49,965 nucleotides of DNA from Candidatus Gastranaerophilales bacterium (GTDB lineage Bacteria > Cyanobacteriota > Vampirovibrionia > Gastranaerophilales > Gastranaerophilaceae). Below the pieces are notes generated by a model, which ran no database searches, was not told the DNA's origin, and saw only the letters and a list, made by a program, of their open reading frames with translations. Below are positions 1-8,046 of the stretch, piece after piece. Positions within the stretch are counted from its first letter, which is position 1. Each line of letters opens with the position of its first letter. Where the stretch lies: the NCBI GenBank assembly GCA_944323615.1, contig CALUTG010000007.1, positions 1-49,965 of the forward strand, read 5' to 3'. The position numbers and the translations under genes are program-made.

Positions 1-1640
1 GCTTCTTCCATACCTTTTCTTGCAGGTTCAATGTATTCTTTAGGAATAGCACCGCCGACGATTTTGTTTTCAAATACAAAACCTTCGTTTTCACCTGCAG
101 GAGAGATTCTGATCTTAACGTGACCGTATTGCCCTTTACCGCCTGATTGACGAGCGAATTTAGAATCTTGATCAGCATTTCCTCTGATTGTTTCACGATA
201 AGCAACCTGAGGTTTACCAATATTAGCTTCTACTTTGAATTCTCTTAACATACGGTCAACAATAATATCGAGGTGAAGTTCGCCCATACCTGAAATAATT
301 GTCTGACCTGTTTCTGTATCAGATTTAACCCTAAATGAAGGATCTTCTTCAGCAAGTTTCTGAAGAGCAATACCCATTTTATCCTGATCAGCTTTTGTTT
401 TTGGTTCAATAGCAACAGAGATAACCGGTTCTGGGAAGCTCATTCTTTCTAAGATAATAGGAGCTTTTTCATCACATAATGTATCCCCTGTTGTAGTGTC
501 TTTCAAACCAACAGCTGCGCAGATGTCGCCTGCGTAAACTTCTGATTCTTCAAGTCTCTGGTCAGCATACATACGAACCAATCTTGAGATACGTTCTTTT
601 TTGCCGTTAGTAGCGTTAAGAACATAAGAACCAGAGGTAATAACACCTGAGTAAACCCTTAAGAAAGTTAAACGTCCTACAAACGGGTCTGTCATAACTT
701 TGAAAGCAAGAGCTGAGAACGGTTCTGAGTCAGAAGAGTGTCTTTCAACCTTAGTTCCGTCTTCAAGTTCACCTTCAATAGCTTTAACATCAACCGGTGA
801 CGGCATTAATTCAACAATAGAATCCAGAAGAAGCTGAACACCTTTGTTTTTAAATGCTGTACCGCAAGTTACAGGAACGATTTTGTTTTCACAAACAGCT
901 TTTCTCAAGCCTTTTTTCAATTCGTCAACTGTAATTGAAGCAGGGTCTTCAAAATATTTTTCCATTAAATCATCATTTTCAGCTGCAATAGCTTCAACGA
1001 GTTCATCTCTGTATTTTTGAGCCATTTCAAGCATATCAGCCGGAATATCTTCTTCTCTGATATCTGTACCTAAGTCATTAGTATAGATTTCAGCCTTCAT
1101 TGTGAAAAGATCAATAAGTCCTCTGAACTGATCTTCTGCGCCGATAGGAAGTCTGATAGGGAATGCGTTTGCACCCAATCTGTTTTTAATCTGATCAACT
1201 ACTCTGAAGAAATCAGCCCCTGTTCTGTCCATTTTGTTAACAAATACCATTCTAGGAACTTCATATCTGTTAGCTTGTCTCCAAACAGTTTCTGATTGTG
1301 ATTGAACACCGCCTACTGCACAGAACACAGCAACAACACCGTCTAATACGCGAAGTGAGCGTTCAACTTCGATTGTGAAGTCAACGTGACCCGGGGTGTC
1401 AATAATGTTAATCTGATGACCTTTCCATTCAGCTGTGACAGCTGCTGATTGGATAGTAATACCTCTTTCTCTTTCTTGTTCCATAAAGTCGGTTACTGCA
1501 GCACCATCGTGAACTTCACCGAGTTTATGTGTTTTACCTGTATAGAACAGGATACGCTCAGTTGTAGTGGTTTTACCGGCATCGATGTGAGCGGCAATAC
1601 CAATATTTCTGATTTTTTCTAATGGAGTCTTTCTAGCCAT
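1..1640 (-). CDS. fusA: Elongation factor G, 3' end cut by window edge
   Basis: GTPase that drives ribosomal translocation and, with RRF, ribosome recycling. Translating the minus strand from ATG 1640 gives [20 protein letters not shown] followed by [11 protein letters not shown] (P-loop), RERGITI (switch I), DTPGHVDF (G3) and NKMD (G4). Later parts match EF-G domains II-IV, including [10 protein letters not shown]. About 546 codons are present and roughly the last 150 residues lie outside. AAGGAAA precedes the ATG at good spacing. In most bacteria fusA follows rpsL-rpsG; here the upstream neighbour is a divergent mscL, so the str operon is broken on this side. Gene identity is certain. Confidence 0.98.
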   Translation of the reverse strand, partial: MARKTPLEKIRNIGIAAHIDAGKTTTTERILFYTGKTHKLGEVHDGAAVTDFMEQERERGITIQSAAVTAEWKGHQINIIDTPGHVDFTIEVERSLRVLDGVVAVFCAVGGVQSQSETVWRQANRYEVPRMVFVNKMDRTGADFFRVVDQIKNRLGANAFPIRLPIGAEDQFRGLIDLFTMKAEIYTNDLGTDIREEDIPADMLEMAQKYRDELVEAIAAENDDLMEKYFEDPASITVDELKKGLRKAVCENKIVPVTCGTAFKNKGVQLLLDSIVELMPSPVDVKAIEGELEDGTKVERHSSDSEPFSALAFKVMTDPFVGRLTFLRVYSGVITSGSYVLNATNGKKERISRLVRMYADQRLEESEVYAGDICAAVGLKDTTTGDTLCDEKAPIILERMSFPEPVISVAIEPKTKADQDKMGIALQKLAEEDPSFRVKSDTETGQTIISGMGELHLDIIVDRMLREFKVEANIGKPQVAYRETIRGNADQDSKFARQSGGKGQYGHVKIRISPAGENEGFVFENKIVGGAIPKEYIEPARKGMEE

Positions 1641-1699
1641 TGTCTCGATTTCCTTTATATCTTTACTACTACGATTTATACTGTTTACCAGTTATTTTT

Positions 1700-1728
1700 A
1701 TTCTCACATAAACAAAAATCATGTACAA
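1700..1728 (-). promoter_or_regulatory. Candidate fusA promoter
   Basis: On the minus strand TTGTAC (1723-1728) is followed after 17 nt by GAGAAT (1700-1705), about 60 nt upstream of the fusA ATG. Spacing is ideal but the -10 is a modest match. Confidence 0.4.
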
Positions 1729-1757
1729 GTAGAGCTTAATACTCCTCAACATAGCAA

Positions 1758-1785
1758 TTACAGGAAAAATATTTTTTGATAAAAT
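1758..1785 (+). promoter_or_regulatory. Candidate mscL promoter
   Basis: TTACAG (1758-1763), a 16-nt spacer and TAAAAT (1780-1785) lie just upstream of mscL. The predicted RNA start near 1792 leaves a short leader holding the AAGGAG ribosome site. Confidence 0.45.
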
Positions 1786-1803
1786 TATTAAAAAGGAGAA
1801 ATT

Positions 1804-2280
1804 ATGTTTAAAAATCTTGTAAAAGAACTCAAAGAATTTATTTTAAGAGGAAATGTTCTTGATATGGCAGTCGGTATAATTATCGGCGCAGCTTTCGGAA
1901 AAATTGTTGATTCTCTTGTGAAAGATATTATTATGCCACCGGTCGGTTTAATTTTAGGAAAGGTTGATTTTTCTAATCTGTATTTTCAAATTTATCCGAA
2001 AGGAACTGTTTACCCTTCTCTCGATGCGGCAAGGGAAGCCGGTGCGGTTACAATTAATTACGGTGCATTTATTAACAATATTATAAGTTTTTTGATTGTA
2101 GCGGTAGCTATATTTCTCATAATAAAATCAATTAATACCCTGAAAGCAAAGATTTGCAGAGAGGAAAAAGCGGAAGAAGCAGCAAAAGTAAAAGATTGTC
2201 CGTATTGCTGTACTTCTATTCCGGTAAATGCTGCCAGATGCCCGAATTGTACATCAGAGTTAGAAACTAATTGCAATTGA
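1804..2280 (+). CDS. mscL: Large-conductance mechanosensitive channel with C-terminal zinc-ribbon tail
   Basis: Inner-membrane pentameric channel that opens under membrane tension and releases solutes on osmotic downshock. The N-terminal helix and TM1 match the family ([20 protein letters not shown], then [12 protein letters not shown]), and TM2 follows at about residues 90-110. At 158 aa it is longer than the E. coli protein (136). In place of the usual amphipathic C-terminal bundle it has a CxxC...CxxC ribbon: Cys132/135 and Cys146/149, CPYC and CPNC. AAGGAG lies 6 nt before the ATG. The family call is certain; metal binding by the tail is inferred from the cysteine spacing. Confidence 0.96.
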   Translation: MFKNLVKELKEFILRGNVLDMAVGIIIGAAFGKIVDSLVKDIIMPPVGLILGKVDFSNLYFQIYPKGTVYPSLDAAREAGAVTINYGAFINNIISFLIVAVAIFLIIKSINTLKAKICREEKAEEAAKVKDCPYCCTSIPVNAARCPNCTSELETNCN

Positions 2281-2331
2281 TATGTCAAGTGCATTGTAAT
2301 AAACTTGTAATAAAGTTATAAAGAGGTTGTT

Positions 2332-2484
2332 ATGGCGGGAAATGAGAAAAAAAGATTTGTTTTGCTGGTGGAAGAAGAAGTTTTTCAAAAGTTTAAAAAG
2401 CTTGCTGAGGAGCAGAATCGTACAGCGGGAAATCTTGGGACAACTCTAATAAAAGAGTATGTTAAAAAACATTATGAAAACTAA
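2332..2484 (+). CDS. Small ribbon-helix-helix (Arc/CopG-like) DNA-binding protein
   Basis: A 50-aa ORF starting MAGNEKKRFVLLVEEEVFQK. It has the ribbon-helix-helix layout: a short basic N-terminus, one beta strand (RFVLLV), helix A (EEVFQKFKKLAEEQ), an NRTAGN turn and helix B (LGTTLIKEYVKKH). Such proteins dimerise and insert the paired strands in the DNA major groove; many are antitoxins or small repressors. No toxin ORF is adjacent. It begins 51 nt after mscL on the same strand, with AGAGG upstream, so it may be cotranscribed. The family is called from the pattern only, and the target is unknown. Confidence 0.75.
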   Translation: MAGNEKKRFVLLVEEEVFQKFKKLAEEQNRTAGNLGTTLIKEYVKKHYEN

Positions 2485-2492
2485 TTTGCAAA

Positions 2493-2535
2493 AAACATTC
2501 ACCGCAGATTAAACTCAATACGGTGAATGTTTAAC
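2493..2535. terminator. Shared terminator between convergent genes
   Basis: Perfect 12-bp inverted repeat: AAACATTCACCG at 2493-2504 and CGGTGAATGTTT at 2521-2532. Read on the minus strand it ends in a run of six T, so it best serves the minus-strand EF-hand gene. It also lies just after the plus-strand RHH gene. Confidence 0.75.
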
Positions 2536-2551
2536 TTTTGTATAACCTTTA

Positions 2552-2968
2552 TTATGCCTCATTAGCAACAAATGCCGTTGGCAGATTTATCTCAGATGAA
2601 GAATAAGTGGTAAGAGCTTTGCCTATATTAATAGGACGAATGCTTTGAATATTATTTTCGGGATTTTGTATATGTTCTACAACGGTTAAACCCGGATTTT
2701 CACTGTATTGTGAAACGGCATTCTTTTCGCAGTATGCCATATATTCATCATAAGTTACAGTACCGTCACCGTTTGCATCCATTTCAGCATTGTAATTATC
2801 ATCACCTTCCTGAGCGTATACTCTTGCGGTTTGTCCTTGTGCCTGAGTATCAGCCTGAACACTTACGGGCTGAGGAGTCATTTTGCTTATTTGCTGTCCT
2901 GTAGAAAGCGCACTTTGAAGCAATTGCGAATTAAGAGACAGGGCATTCATCTGTATATCGTTGGTCAT
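2552..2968 (-). CDS. Small EF-hand protein, unknown function
   Basis: A 138-aa soluble protein without signal peptide or membrane segment. Residues 64-75 form a canonical EF-hand calcium loop, DANGDGTVTYDE: Asp1, Asn3, Asp5, Gly6, Thr7, Thr9 and Glu12 are all in place. Asp/Glu-rich residues precede the loop and a helix (YMAYCEKN) follows it. The N-terminus is Gln/Ser-rich and probably disordered; no second EF-hand is visible. AAAGGA lies 8 nt before the ATG. It sits 67 nt downstream of ribD on the same strand with no obvious link. Calcium binding follows from the motif; the partner is unknown. Confidence 0.8.
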   Translation of the reverse strand: MTNDIQMNALSLNSQLLQSALSTGQQISKMTPQPVSVQADTQAQGQTARVYAQEGDDNYNAEMDANGDGTVTYDEYMAYCEKNAVSQYSENPGLTVVEHIQNPENNIQSIRPINIGKALTTYSSSEINLPTAFVANEA

Positions 2969-3035
2969 ATAATTATCCTTTCAACTTCACATACATGATA
3001 ATTGGAATATATTGTTATTTTAACACCATTTTTTA

Positions 3036-4067
3036 TTATCTCAATCGCTCTAAAGTATTAAAAATCCCTTTGATTAGTATGTCAGGAGTTATTTTTTTGG
3101 CTTCATAGATATGTAAATTCTTAGCTTGTGAAATTGATTCAATGCAATCTCCGTTAAAAGTGCTAAACCCCTCGTTATCATTGAGTATTTTCGGGGCAAT
3201 AAACTGATAAATTTCATCAATCAAACCTTCTTTTAAAAACGCTCCGGCAAGAGTTCCTCCGCATTCAACAAAAACTGAGCAGATTCCTTTTTGATACAAA
3301 GTTTCAAGAACGGATTTCAAATCAAGATTATTATCTTTAATCGGAGTATTCTCTTTTGAGGCAATATAAATTTCTCCCTGCTTAAGTATTAAAGAATCTG
3401 CCGGAATTTTTTTGTCTTTATCAAGAATGCATTTAAATTTGTGTTCCATTTTCGGATTATCAGCAATGACCGTATTTGAACTTGTGAGAATACAGTCAAA
3501 CTCTTTTCTCATTTTATAAACTTCTTTTCTTGAATTCTCGGACGTTATCCACTTGGAAGAGCCTGTTTTGGCAGCTATTTTACCATCCAGTGTTGAAGCG
3601 GTTTTCAAAACCACATAAGGAAGGTTTTGAGTCATATTTTTAATAAATACGCGATTTAAAAAGCGGGCTTCTTCTTCCAGAACACCTTCTGTTATTTCAA
3701 TTCCGGCTGCTATTAGTTTTTTTATTCCGTCCACTTTCGGGTTTGGGTCGCGCATTGCAAAGACTACTCTTTTTAGCTTTCTTTCAATAATCAAATCCAC
3801 ACATGGCGGAGTTTTTCCGTAATGTGAACAGGGTTCAAGATTAACGTAAAGAGTTCCGCCTTCAGCCTCATTATTTTTAAGCTTTAGTAAAGCATCTCTT
3901 TCCGCATGGTTTTCGCCGTACTTTTTATGGTAACCCTTAGAAACCGGATTTCCGTTTTTATCCAGAACAACACATCCTACCATCGGATTCGGTGAAACCT
4001 TTCCTTTCCCATGTTTCGCAAGGGTAAGGCACATTCGCATATATTTTTCATCTTGTTCTTTAAACAT
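3036..4067 (-). CDS. ribD: Bifunctional riboflavin biosynthesis deaminase/reductase
   Basis: Catalyses two successive riboflavin steps: deamination of the 2,5-diaminopyrimidine and NADPH reduction of its ribosyl chain. The deaminase domain (residues 1-145) has the zinc/catalytic set HAE at 54-56 and PCSHYGKTPPC at 79-89 (Cys80, Cys89). The reductase domain covers the rest, with LKTASTLDGKIA and VECGGTLAGAFL typical of it. The length (343 aa) is normal. It starts 4 nt after the stop of the upstream endonuclease IV-like gene, so the two are probably cotranscribed. No ribE, ribBA or ribH is in the window, so the pathway is scattered. Confidence 0.96.
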   Translation of the reverse strand: MFKEQDEKYMRMCLTLAKHGKGKVSPNPMVGCVVLDKNGNPVSKGYHKKYGENHAERDALLKLKNNEAEGGTLYVNLEPCSHYGKTPPCVDLIIERKLKRVVFAMRDPNPKVDGIKKLIAAGIEITEGVLEEEARFLNRVFIKNMTQNLPYVVLKTASTLDGKIAAKTGSSKWITSENSRKEVYKMRKEFDCILTSSNTVIADNPKMEHKFKCILDKDKKIPADSLILKQGEIYIASKENTPIKDNNLDLKSVLETLYQKGICSVFVECGGTLAGAFLKEGLIDEIYQFIAPKILNDNEGFSTFNGDCIESISQAKNLHIYEAKKITPDILIKGIFNTLERLR

Positions 4068-4071
4068 TTGT

Positions 4072-4890
4072 TTATAAACTCAAATAATAATCTTTAAGAA
4101 GCTTGGCATCTTCTTCAATATTAGGGCTTTCGCAAATAACAGCCCCTTTTATATTGAAATCTTTAAATGCCTTTAATAAAGCTTTATAGTTAAAATCAGA
4201 CTCTTCAAGATTCAGATGCTTTTTCTCTCCTTTTGCACCGTAATCTATTCCGGCAATATGTGCGTGAAAGTTTTCCAGTGCGATGCTGCCGAGTTCTTTC
4301 CCGATTTTTTCAAAAATTCCGGCGAACTCATCATAAGTATTCACTTCTCCATTATATCTGGCATGGAGATGCGAAAAATCCACACACGGAAGAACCTGTT
4401 TATATTCTTTGGAAAGCCTGATAATTTCTTCCAAATCTCCCCATTGGGTTGCTTTTCCCGTTGTTTCAGGACGAACCCAGATATTATTTCCGGCTTTTTG
4501 GAGTGCATCTGTTATAATCCCGACCTGTTCCTTTATTTTTTGGAATACGGTTTCTTTATCCTGCCCCAGATAAAATCCGGCATGAAAAGTTGTGCTGTAT
4601 CCACCGAGGTCTTTTGTAACCATTGCAGTTTCAATTATTCTCTGAACGCTTGCTTCAATCTTCTCTTCCTCTCTTGAATTCAGGTTTACATAAAAAGGAG
4701 CGTGTGCTGTTATAATTTTTTTAGAAGCGCTTACCGCATCACGGCTTTTGTCGGATATTCTTACTCCGTGAACAAATTCAAGTTCAAGTCCGTCAAGCCC
4801 CATCTCTTCAAGGATTTCAAACCCTCTTTCATATCCTTTATTTCCTGCGCTGAGCGGAACTCCTGCCGTTAAAAAATATAATTTGTCCAT
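4072..4890 (-). CDS. Endonuclease IV-like / sugar-phosphate isomerase-like TIM barrel
   Basis: A 272-aa TIM barrel of the AP endonuclease 2 superfamily. Metal-ligand blocks appear in order: HAPFYVNL, FHAGFY, RPETTGK, CVDFSHLHAR, FHAHIAG and CESP. These line up with the His, His, Glu, Asp/His, His and Glu ligands of endonuclease IV. The DxH ligand pair is altered: the site reads GEKKHLNL, with Lys where Asp is expected two residues before His. It may be an AP endonuclease with a changed zinc site, or a sugar isomerase of the same fold. GGGAAG precedes the ATG. It is followed at 4 nt by ribD. Confidence 0.75.
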   Translation of the reverse strand: MDKLYFLTAGVPLSAGNKGYERGFEILEEMGLDGLELEFVHGVRISDKSRDAVSASKKIITAHAPFYVNLNSREEEKIEASVQRIIETAMVTKDLGGYSTTFHAGFYLGQDKETVFQKIKEQVGIITDALQKAGNNIWVRPETTGKATQWGDLEEIIRLSKEYKQVLPCVDFSHLHARYNGEVNTYDEFAGIFEKIGKELGSIALENFHAHIAGIDYGAKGEKKHLNLEESDFNYKALLKAFKDFNIKGAVICESPNIEEDAKLLKDYYLSL

Positions 4891-4930
4891 TTTTTCTTCC
4901 CTTTGTTCTGGTTTAAAAGATTTAATCTGT

Positions 4931-4992
4931 CACCTCACCCCTACCCTCTCCTGTTAGGCGAGGGGGGATTTCAGTCACTTAGTCACCAAACA
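4931..4992. repeat. Intergenic palindrome (family A) with CACTTAGT units
   Basis: The gap between the TIM-barrel and formyltransferase genes holds one copy of the dispersed palindrome: CACCTCACCCC, a pyrimidine arm CCCTCTCCT, TGTTAGG and a purine arm. It runs into two octamer-type units (CAGTCACTTAGTCAC). This copy is slightly decayed (GGCGAGGGGGG in place of GGAGAGGGAG). Confidence 0.85.
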
Positions 4993-5020
4993 CCCCTATG
5001 TTTACCTGTTCATTCTCCCC

Positions 5021-5962
5021 CTAGCGGAATTCTTCTCCGATTTTAGGGTTAACGATTCTAATAAAGTCTTTGCTGTCTCCGATAAAGAAGCTTCCGAACT
5101 GTAAAACTGTCGGCACAATCAGACCTTTAGAAGTTGCAATAAAGAACTTGTCATCCTCAATTTTGGCGACAGTTCCGGCAGGATGAGGAATGCAGAAGGC
5201 ATCTGAAGCTACTTCCGCTTTCATAATCTTCATCAGATTCCCTCTAAAAGTTGTGCTTGCAAGAATAAACGGGTTTAGAGCACGGATAAAACGTTCAATC
5301 TCTTCGGCAGTCTTATTATAGTTTATAAAAATATCTCTTTCAGAGAGACCTTTGCCGGAGATAAAATCTCCCTGCGGCTGCTTGATTCTCGGAAGTTCGT
5401 TTGTTTCGTAAGCCTGTAGTACTTGAAGCAGAAGCTCAATTCCCAGCACGTTTAATTCATTAAACAGAGTTCCCATTGTGGCTTTGGAGTGAATGTGATA
5501 AGGTCTTTGAACGATAATATCACCGGTATCAAACTTTTCATCCATAAAATGAATAGTAACACCGGTTTCTGTTTCACCGTTCATAATAACCCGTGAATAA
5601 GGGTTTCCGCCTCTGTATTTTGGAAGCATGGAAGGATGGACATTAATAAATCCGTCTTTTGTGGCTTCCATTAAGGCTTTTGGAACTTTGTAGTTAAAAG
5701 AACACACAACGGCTGCATCTACATTTAAATCTCTGATTTTTTGAAGCAGCTGAGGTTCATCAAGTTCATCATACTCAATAAAATTAAGTTTTCTTGAAAG
5801 AACATAATCCCTGAATGCTTCATACATATTATGATCTTTTTTCGGTCCGAGAACTCCGACAATATTTACTCCTGCCATCAAAAGACCATCCAGACCAATG
5901 TAAGCCATATCCGGAATTCCGACAAAAAGTATTCTTTTTTTAAAAGCTGTTCTGTTAAACAT
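5021..5962 (-). CDS. fmt: Formyltransferase, methionyl-tRNA formyltransferase-like
   Basis: A formyl-transfer enzyme using 10-formyl-THF. The catalytic Asn and His are in FINVHPSMLPKYRGG and the catalytic Asp is in FDTGDI. A C-terminal domain (GTVAKIEDDKFFIATSKG) matches the Fmt tail. The block MLPKYRGGNPYSRVI also resembles sugar-nucleotide formyltransferases of the ArnA type, so the tRNA substrate is probable, not proven. An upstream TTG (5980) would add six residues, but it overlaps the -10 of a good promoter, so I take ATG 5962 (313 aa). No strong ribosome site is visible. The symbol is tentative. Confidence 0.8.
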   Translation of the reverse strand: MFNRTAFKKRILFVGIPDMAYIGLDGLLMAGVNIVGVLGPKKDHNMYEAFRDYVLSRKLNFIEYDELDEPQLLQKIRDLNVDAAVVCSFNYKVPKALMEATKDGFINVHPSMLPKYRGGNPYSRVIMNGETETGVTIHFMDEKFDTGDIIVQRPYHIHSKATMGTLFNELNVLGIELLLQVLQAYETNELPRIKQPQGDFISGKGLSERDIFINYNKTAEEIERFIRALNPFILASTTFRGNLMKIMKAEVASDAFCIPHPAGTVAKIEDDKFFIATSKGLIVPTVLQFGSFFIGDSKDFIRIVNPKIGEEFR

Positions 5963-5979
5963 AGTTTCTTGCCATATCA

Positions 5980-6008
5980 AGTATAACCGAAATTCTGCAA
6001 TTTAACAA
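5980..6008 (-). promoter_or_regulatory. Promoter of the formyltransferase gene
   Basis: On the minus strand TTGTTA (6003-6008), a 17-nt spacer and TATACT (5980-5985). The predicted start near 5973 gives an 11-nt leader before ATG 5962. Confidence 0.6.
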
Positions 6009-6016
6009 ATCAAACT

Positions 6017-6058
6017 TTAAAATAAAACCGCCGGAGGAAAAATTTTCCTCCGGCGGTT
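6017..6058 (-). terminator. tpiA terminator
   Basis: A 16-bp perfect inverted repeat (AACCGCCGGAGGAAAA at 6026-6041 and its complement at 6043-6058). On the minus strand TTATTTTAAA follows. Strong intrinsic terminator directly after tpiA. Confidence 0.9.
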
Positions 6059-6076
6059 ATTATCAAAATTTTAAAA

Positions 6077-6871
6077 TTATACGCTTACTTTCATTGTGTT
6101 AGCGATAATTTCGTTAAAGCTTTCAGCCTTCAAGCTTGCACCGCCGACTAATGCGCCGTCGATATCAGATTGAGACATTTGTTCTTCAATTGTAGAAGGT
6201 TTTACAGAACCGCCGTAAAGGATTCTGATTGAATCACCTGCTTTTTCAGAAGAAACTTCTTTAATAACATTTCTAATCATAGCAATTACTCTGTTAGCTT
6301 CGACGCTGTCGCAAGTTTTACCTGTACCGATAGCCCAGATTGGTTCGTATGCGATAACTGATTTAGCAACTTCTTCTTCTGATAAACCGTTTAATGCAGC
6401 TCTGATTTGAGTTGCAATGTGCTGGTCAGTAACACCTGCTTCTCTTTGTTCAAGAGTTTCACCGCAGCAGATAATAGGAATCAAGCCGCCTGCTAAAATA
6501 GCTTTAGCTTTTTTGTTAATCATTTCGTCTGTTTCTGAGAAGTATTGTCTTCTTTCACTGTGTCCGATGATTACATAAGAGCATCCTGCATCAGCTAACA
6601 TTTCAACAGAAACTTCGCCGGTGTAAGCACCTGATTTTTCCCAGTGGCAGTTTTGACCTGCAATAGCGATTTTGTCGCCGCCGCATCCGCAATTACATTT
6701 TTCTGTATGAACAACATTTAATGAAGTAAATACAGGTGCTATAACAATTGTAGGTAATTGAGGAGCTGTAAAATCTTTTGTAAATTCTTTTATCCCTTCA
6801 AACAAAGCTTTTGCTTCATCTTGAAGTAAGTTCATTTTCCAGTTCCCTGCAATAATTGGTTTTCTTGACAT
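6077..6871 (-). CDS. tpiA: Triosephosphate isomerase
   Basis: Glycolytic interconversion of dihydroxyacetone phosphate and glyceraldehyde 3-phosphate in the cytosol. All active-site blocks are present: GNWKMN (Asn10, Lys12), IGHSERR (His104), AYEPIWAIGTG (Glu176, flexible loop 6) and LYGGSVKPS for the phosphate. The length is 264 aa, slightly above the usual 250. The excess sits in a surface loop at residues 58-67 with three cysteines, CNCGCGGDK. AAGGAG lies upstream of the ATG and a consensus promoter lies 33 nt further up. It is a monocistronic unit with its own terminator. Confidence 0.98.
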   Translation of the reverse strand: MSRKPIIAGNWKMNLLQDEAKALFEGIKEFTKDFTAPQLPTIVIAPVFTSLNVVHTEKCNCGCGGDKIAIAGQNCHWEKSGAYTGEVSVEMLADAGCSYVIIGHSERRQYFSETDEMINKKAKAILAGGLIPIICCGETLEQREAGVTDQHIATQIRAALNGLSEEEVAKSVIAYEPIWAIGTGKTCDSVEANRVIAMIRNVIKEVSSEKAGDSIRILYGGSVKPSTIEEQMSQSDIDGALVGGASLKAESFNEIIANTMKVSV

Positions 6872-6910
6872 AATTCTTCTCCTTTTTTAAAGAACTCACT
6901 CTACAGTTGA

Positions 6911-6939
6911 ATCTTAGAACAAAAAACAGACAAGGTCAA
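6911..6939 (-). promoter_or_regulatory. tpiA promoter
   Basis: Minus strand TTGACC (6934-6939), 17-nt spacer, TAAGAT (6911-6916). The predicted start near 6904 leaves a 33-nt leader with a ribosome site. The rest of 6940-7134 is AT-rich and shows no gene or clear structure. Confidence 0.65.
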
Positions 6940-7134
6940 GATTTAAAAAAGAAAACAGACCATAAAACTTTGAATAAATACAATATTAAAAGTTATTCAT
7001 AAATTAAACAATTTTGCCTGAGATAATATATCAGTACACATACTAACTCAAAAAGAATAGCGAATTATCTGTTATATACTACCAAATAACCTTACTTATT
7101 CAGTACATTTAATATTAATAACATAAAAATATAG

Positions 7135-7944
7135 TTACTTCCCTAAGGCATGAGCTTTTTCGGCAGTGCTTTTTATAACTTCATAAAACATCTGCTCCGA
7201 GTTTTCTTCTTCCATACAGTCAACGCCTACTCTAGTACAGCCGCCTTTAGTCGCCACATTTGAAATCAATTCTTCCATAGAAATGGTTCTGTTTAGAGCC
7301 ATCTTTGCAGAACCGATTGCGGTTTGAATACTTAGTAACAGAGATTTTTCGTAATCCAGACCTAATTTTTCGCCCGCACGCGCAATATCATTTATAACTT
7401 TATAGAAAAATGCAGGCCCTGAACCTGAAATCGCAGTAACTATATCGATTTGAGATTCTTCCACAATAATACATCTGCCTATAGTGGAAAGCATTTTTTG
7501 AATGTATTCCAAATCCTCTCCTTTTGCGGATTTTCCGCCGCAGATTCCGCTCATACCCTCACCCACAAGTGCCGGAGTATTCGGCATAACCCTTATTACG
7601 CGGGTACCTTCCGGAAGATTTGATTCAATAAATCCGGTTGTCACACCTGCAGCAATTGATACAACAAGTTTCTCCGGAGTAATCAAAGGTGAAATTTCTT
7701 TAAGTACATCTTCTACCTGATTAGGTTTTGTTGCAATGAAAATAATATCAGAAGACTCAACCAGAGGTTTATTATCCAGAATAATTTTTATACCTAAATC
7801 TCTTGATTTTTCTTCCACACCTTCGGTTTCAGCCTGAGTTGCAATAAGGTTTGCAGGCTTTGTAAATCCGCTTTTTATAAGACCTTTAATAATAGCACTT
7901 GCCATTTTACCTGAACCGATAAATCCGATATTATATTCCTGCAT
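7135..7944 (-). CDS. proC: Pyrroline-5-carboxylate reductase
   Basis: Last step of proline synthesis: NAD(P)H reduction of pyrroline-5-carboxylate. The N-terminal Rossmann motif is IGFIGSGKMASAIIKGL and is followed by the signature VIRVMPNTPALVGEGMSGIC. The C-terminal dimerisation part carries SGSGPAFFY and the TKGGCTRVGVD-type block near residue 232. The 269-aa length is standard. GGAGGAGAGG before the ATG is one of the strongest ribosome sites in the window. No proA or proB is nearby. Confidence 0.97.
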   Translation of the reverse strand: MQEYNIGFIGSGKMASAIIKGLIKSGFTKPANLIATQAETEGVEEKSRDLGIKIILDNKPLVESSDIIFIATKPNQVEDVLKEISPLITPEKLVVSIAAGVTTGFIESNLPEGTRVIRVMPNTPALVGEGMSGICGGKSAKGEDLEYIQKMLSTIGRCIIVEESQIDIVTAISGSGPAFFYKVINDIARAGEKLGLDYEKSLLLSIQTAIGSAKMALNRTISMEELISNVATKGGCTRVGVDCMEEENSEQMFYEVIKSTAEKAHALGK

Positions 7945-7966
7945 AACCTCTCCTCCATTTTTTACT

Positions 7967-7975
7967 TTATTATAA
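7967..7975 (-). promoter_or_regulatory. proC extended -10 promoter
   Basis: On the minus strand TGTTATAAT forms an extended -10, with TTGAGT 19 nt upstream as a weak -35. The leader carries the GGAGG site. Confidence 0.45.
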
Positions 7976-8010
7976 CATAGAACACAAAAATGAACTCAAA
8001 ACACTTTTTC

Positions 8011-8046
8011 TTGACCCGAAGTAAATCAAATGAGATAATCAGGTTA
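8011..8046 (+). promoter_or_regulatory. Promoter placing the RNA start on the permease ATG
   Basis: TTGACC (8011-8016), 17 nt, GATAAT (8034-8039), then exactly six nucleotides (CAGGTT) before ATG 8046. The expected RNA start is the A of the ATG, so the mRNA would be leaderless. Only AGG at very short spacing could pass for a ribosome site. Confidence 0.6.

Noticed and set aside
2332-2484. Toxin-antitoxin pair with the RHH gene as antitoxin
   Set aside because: No toxin-like ORF follows; the next gene is a convergent EF-hand protein and a terminator closes the unit.
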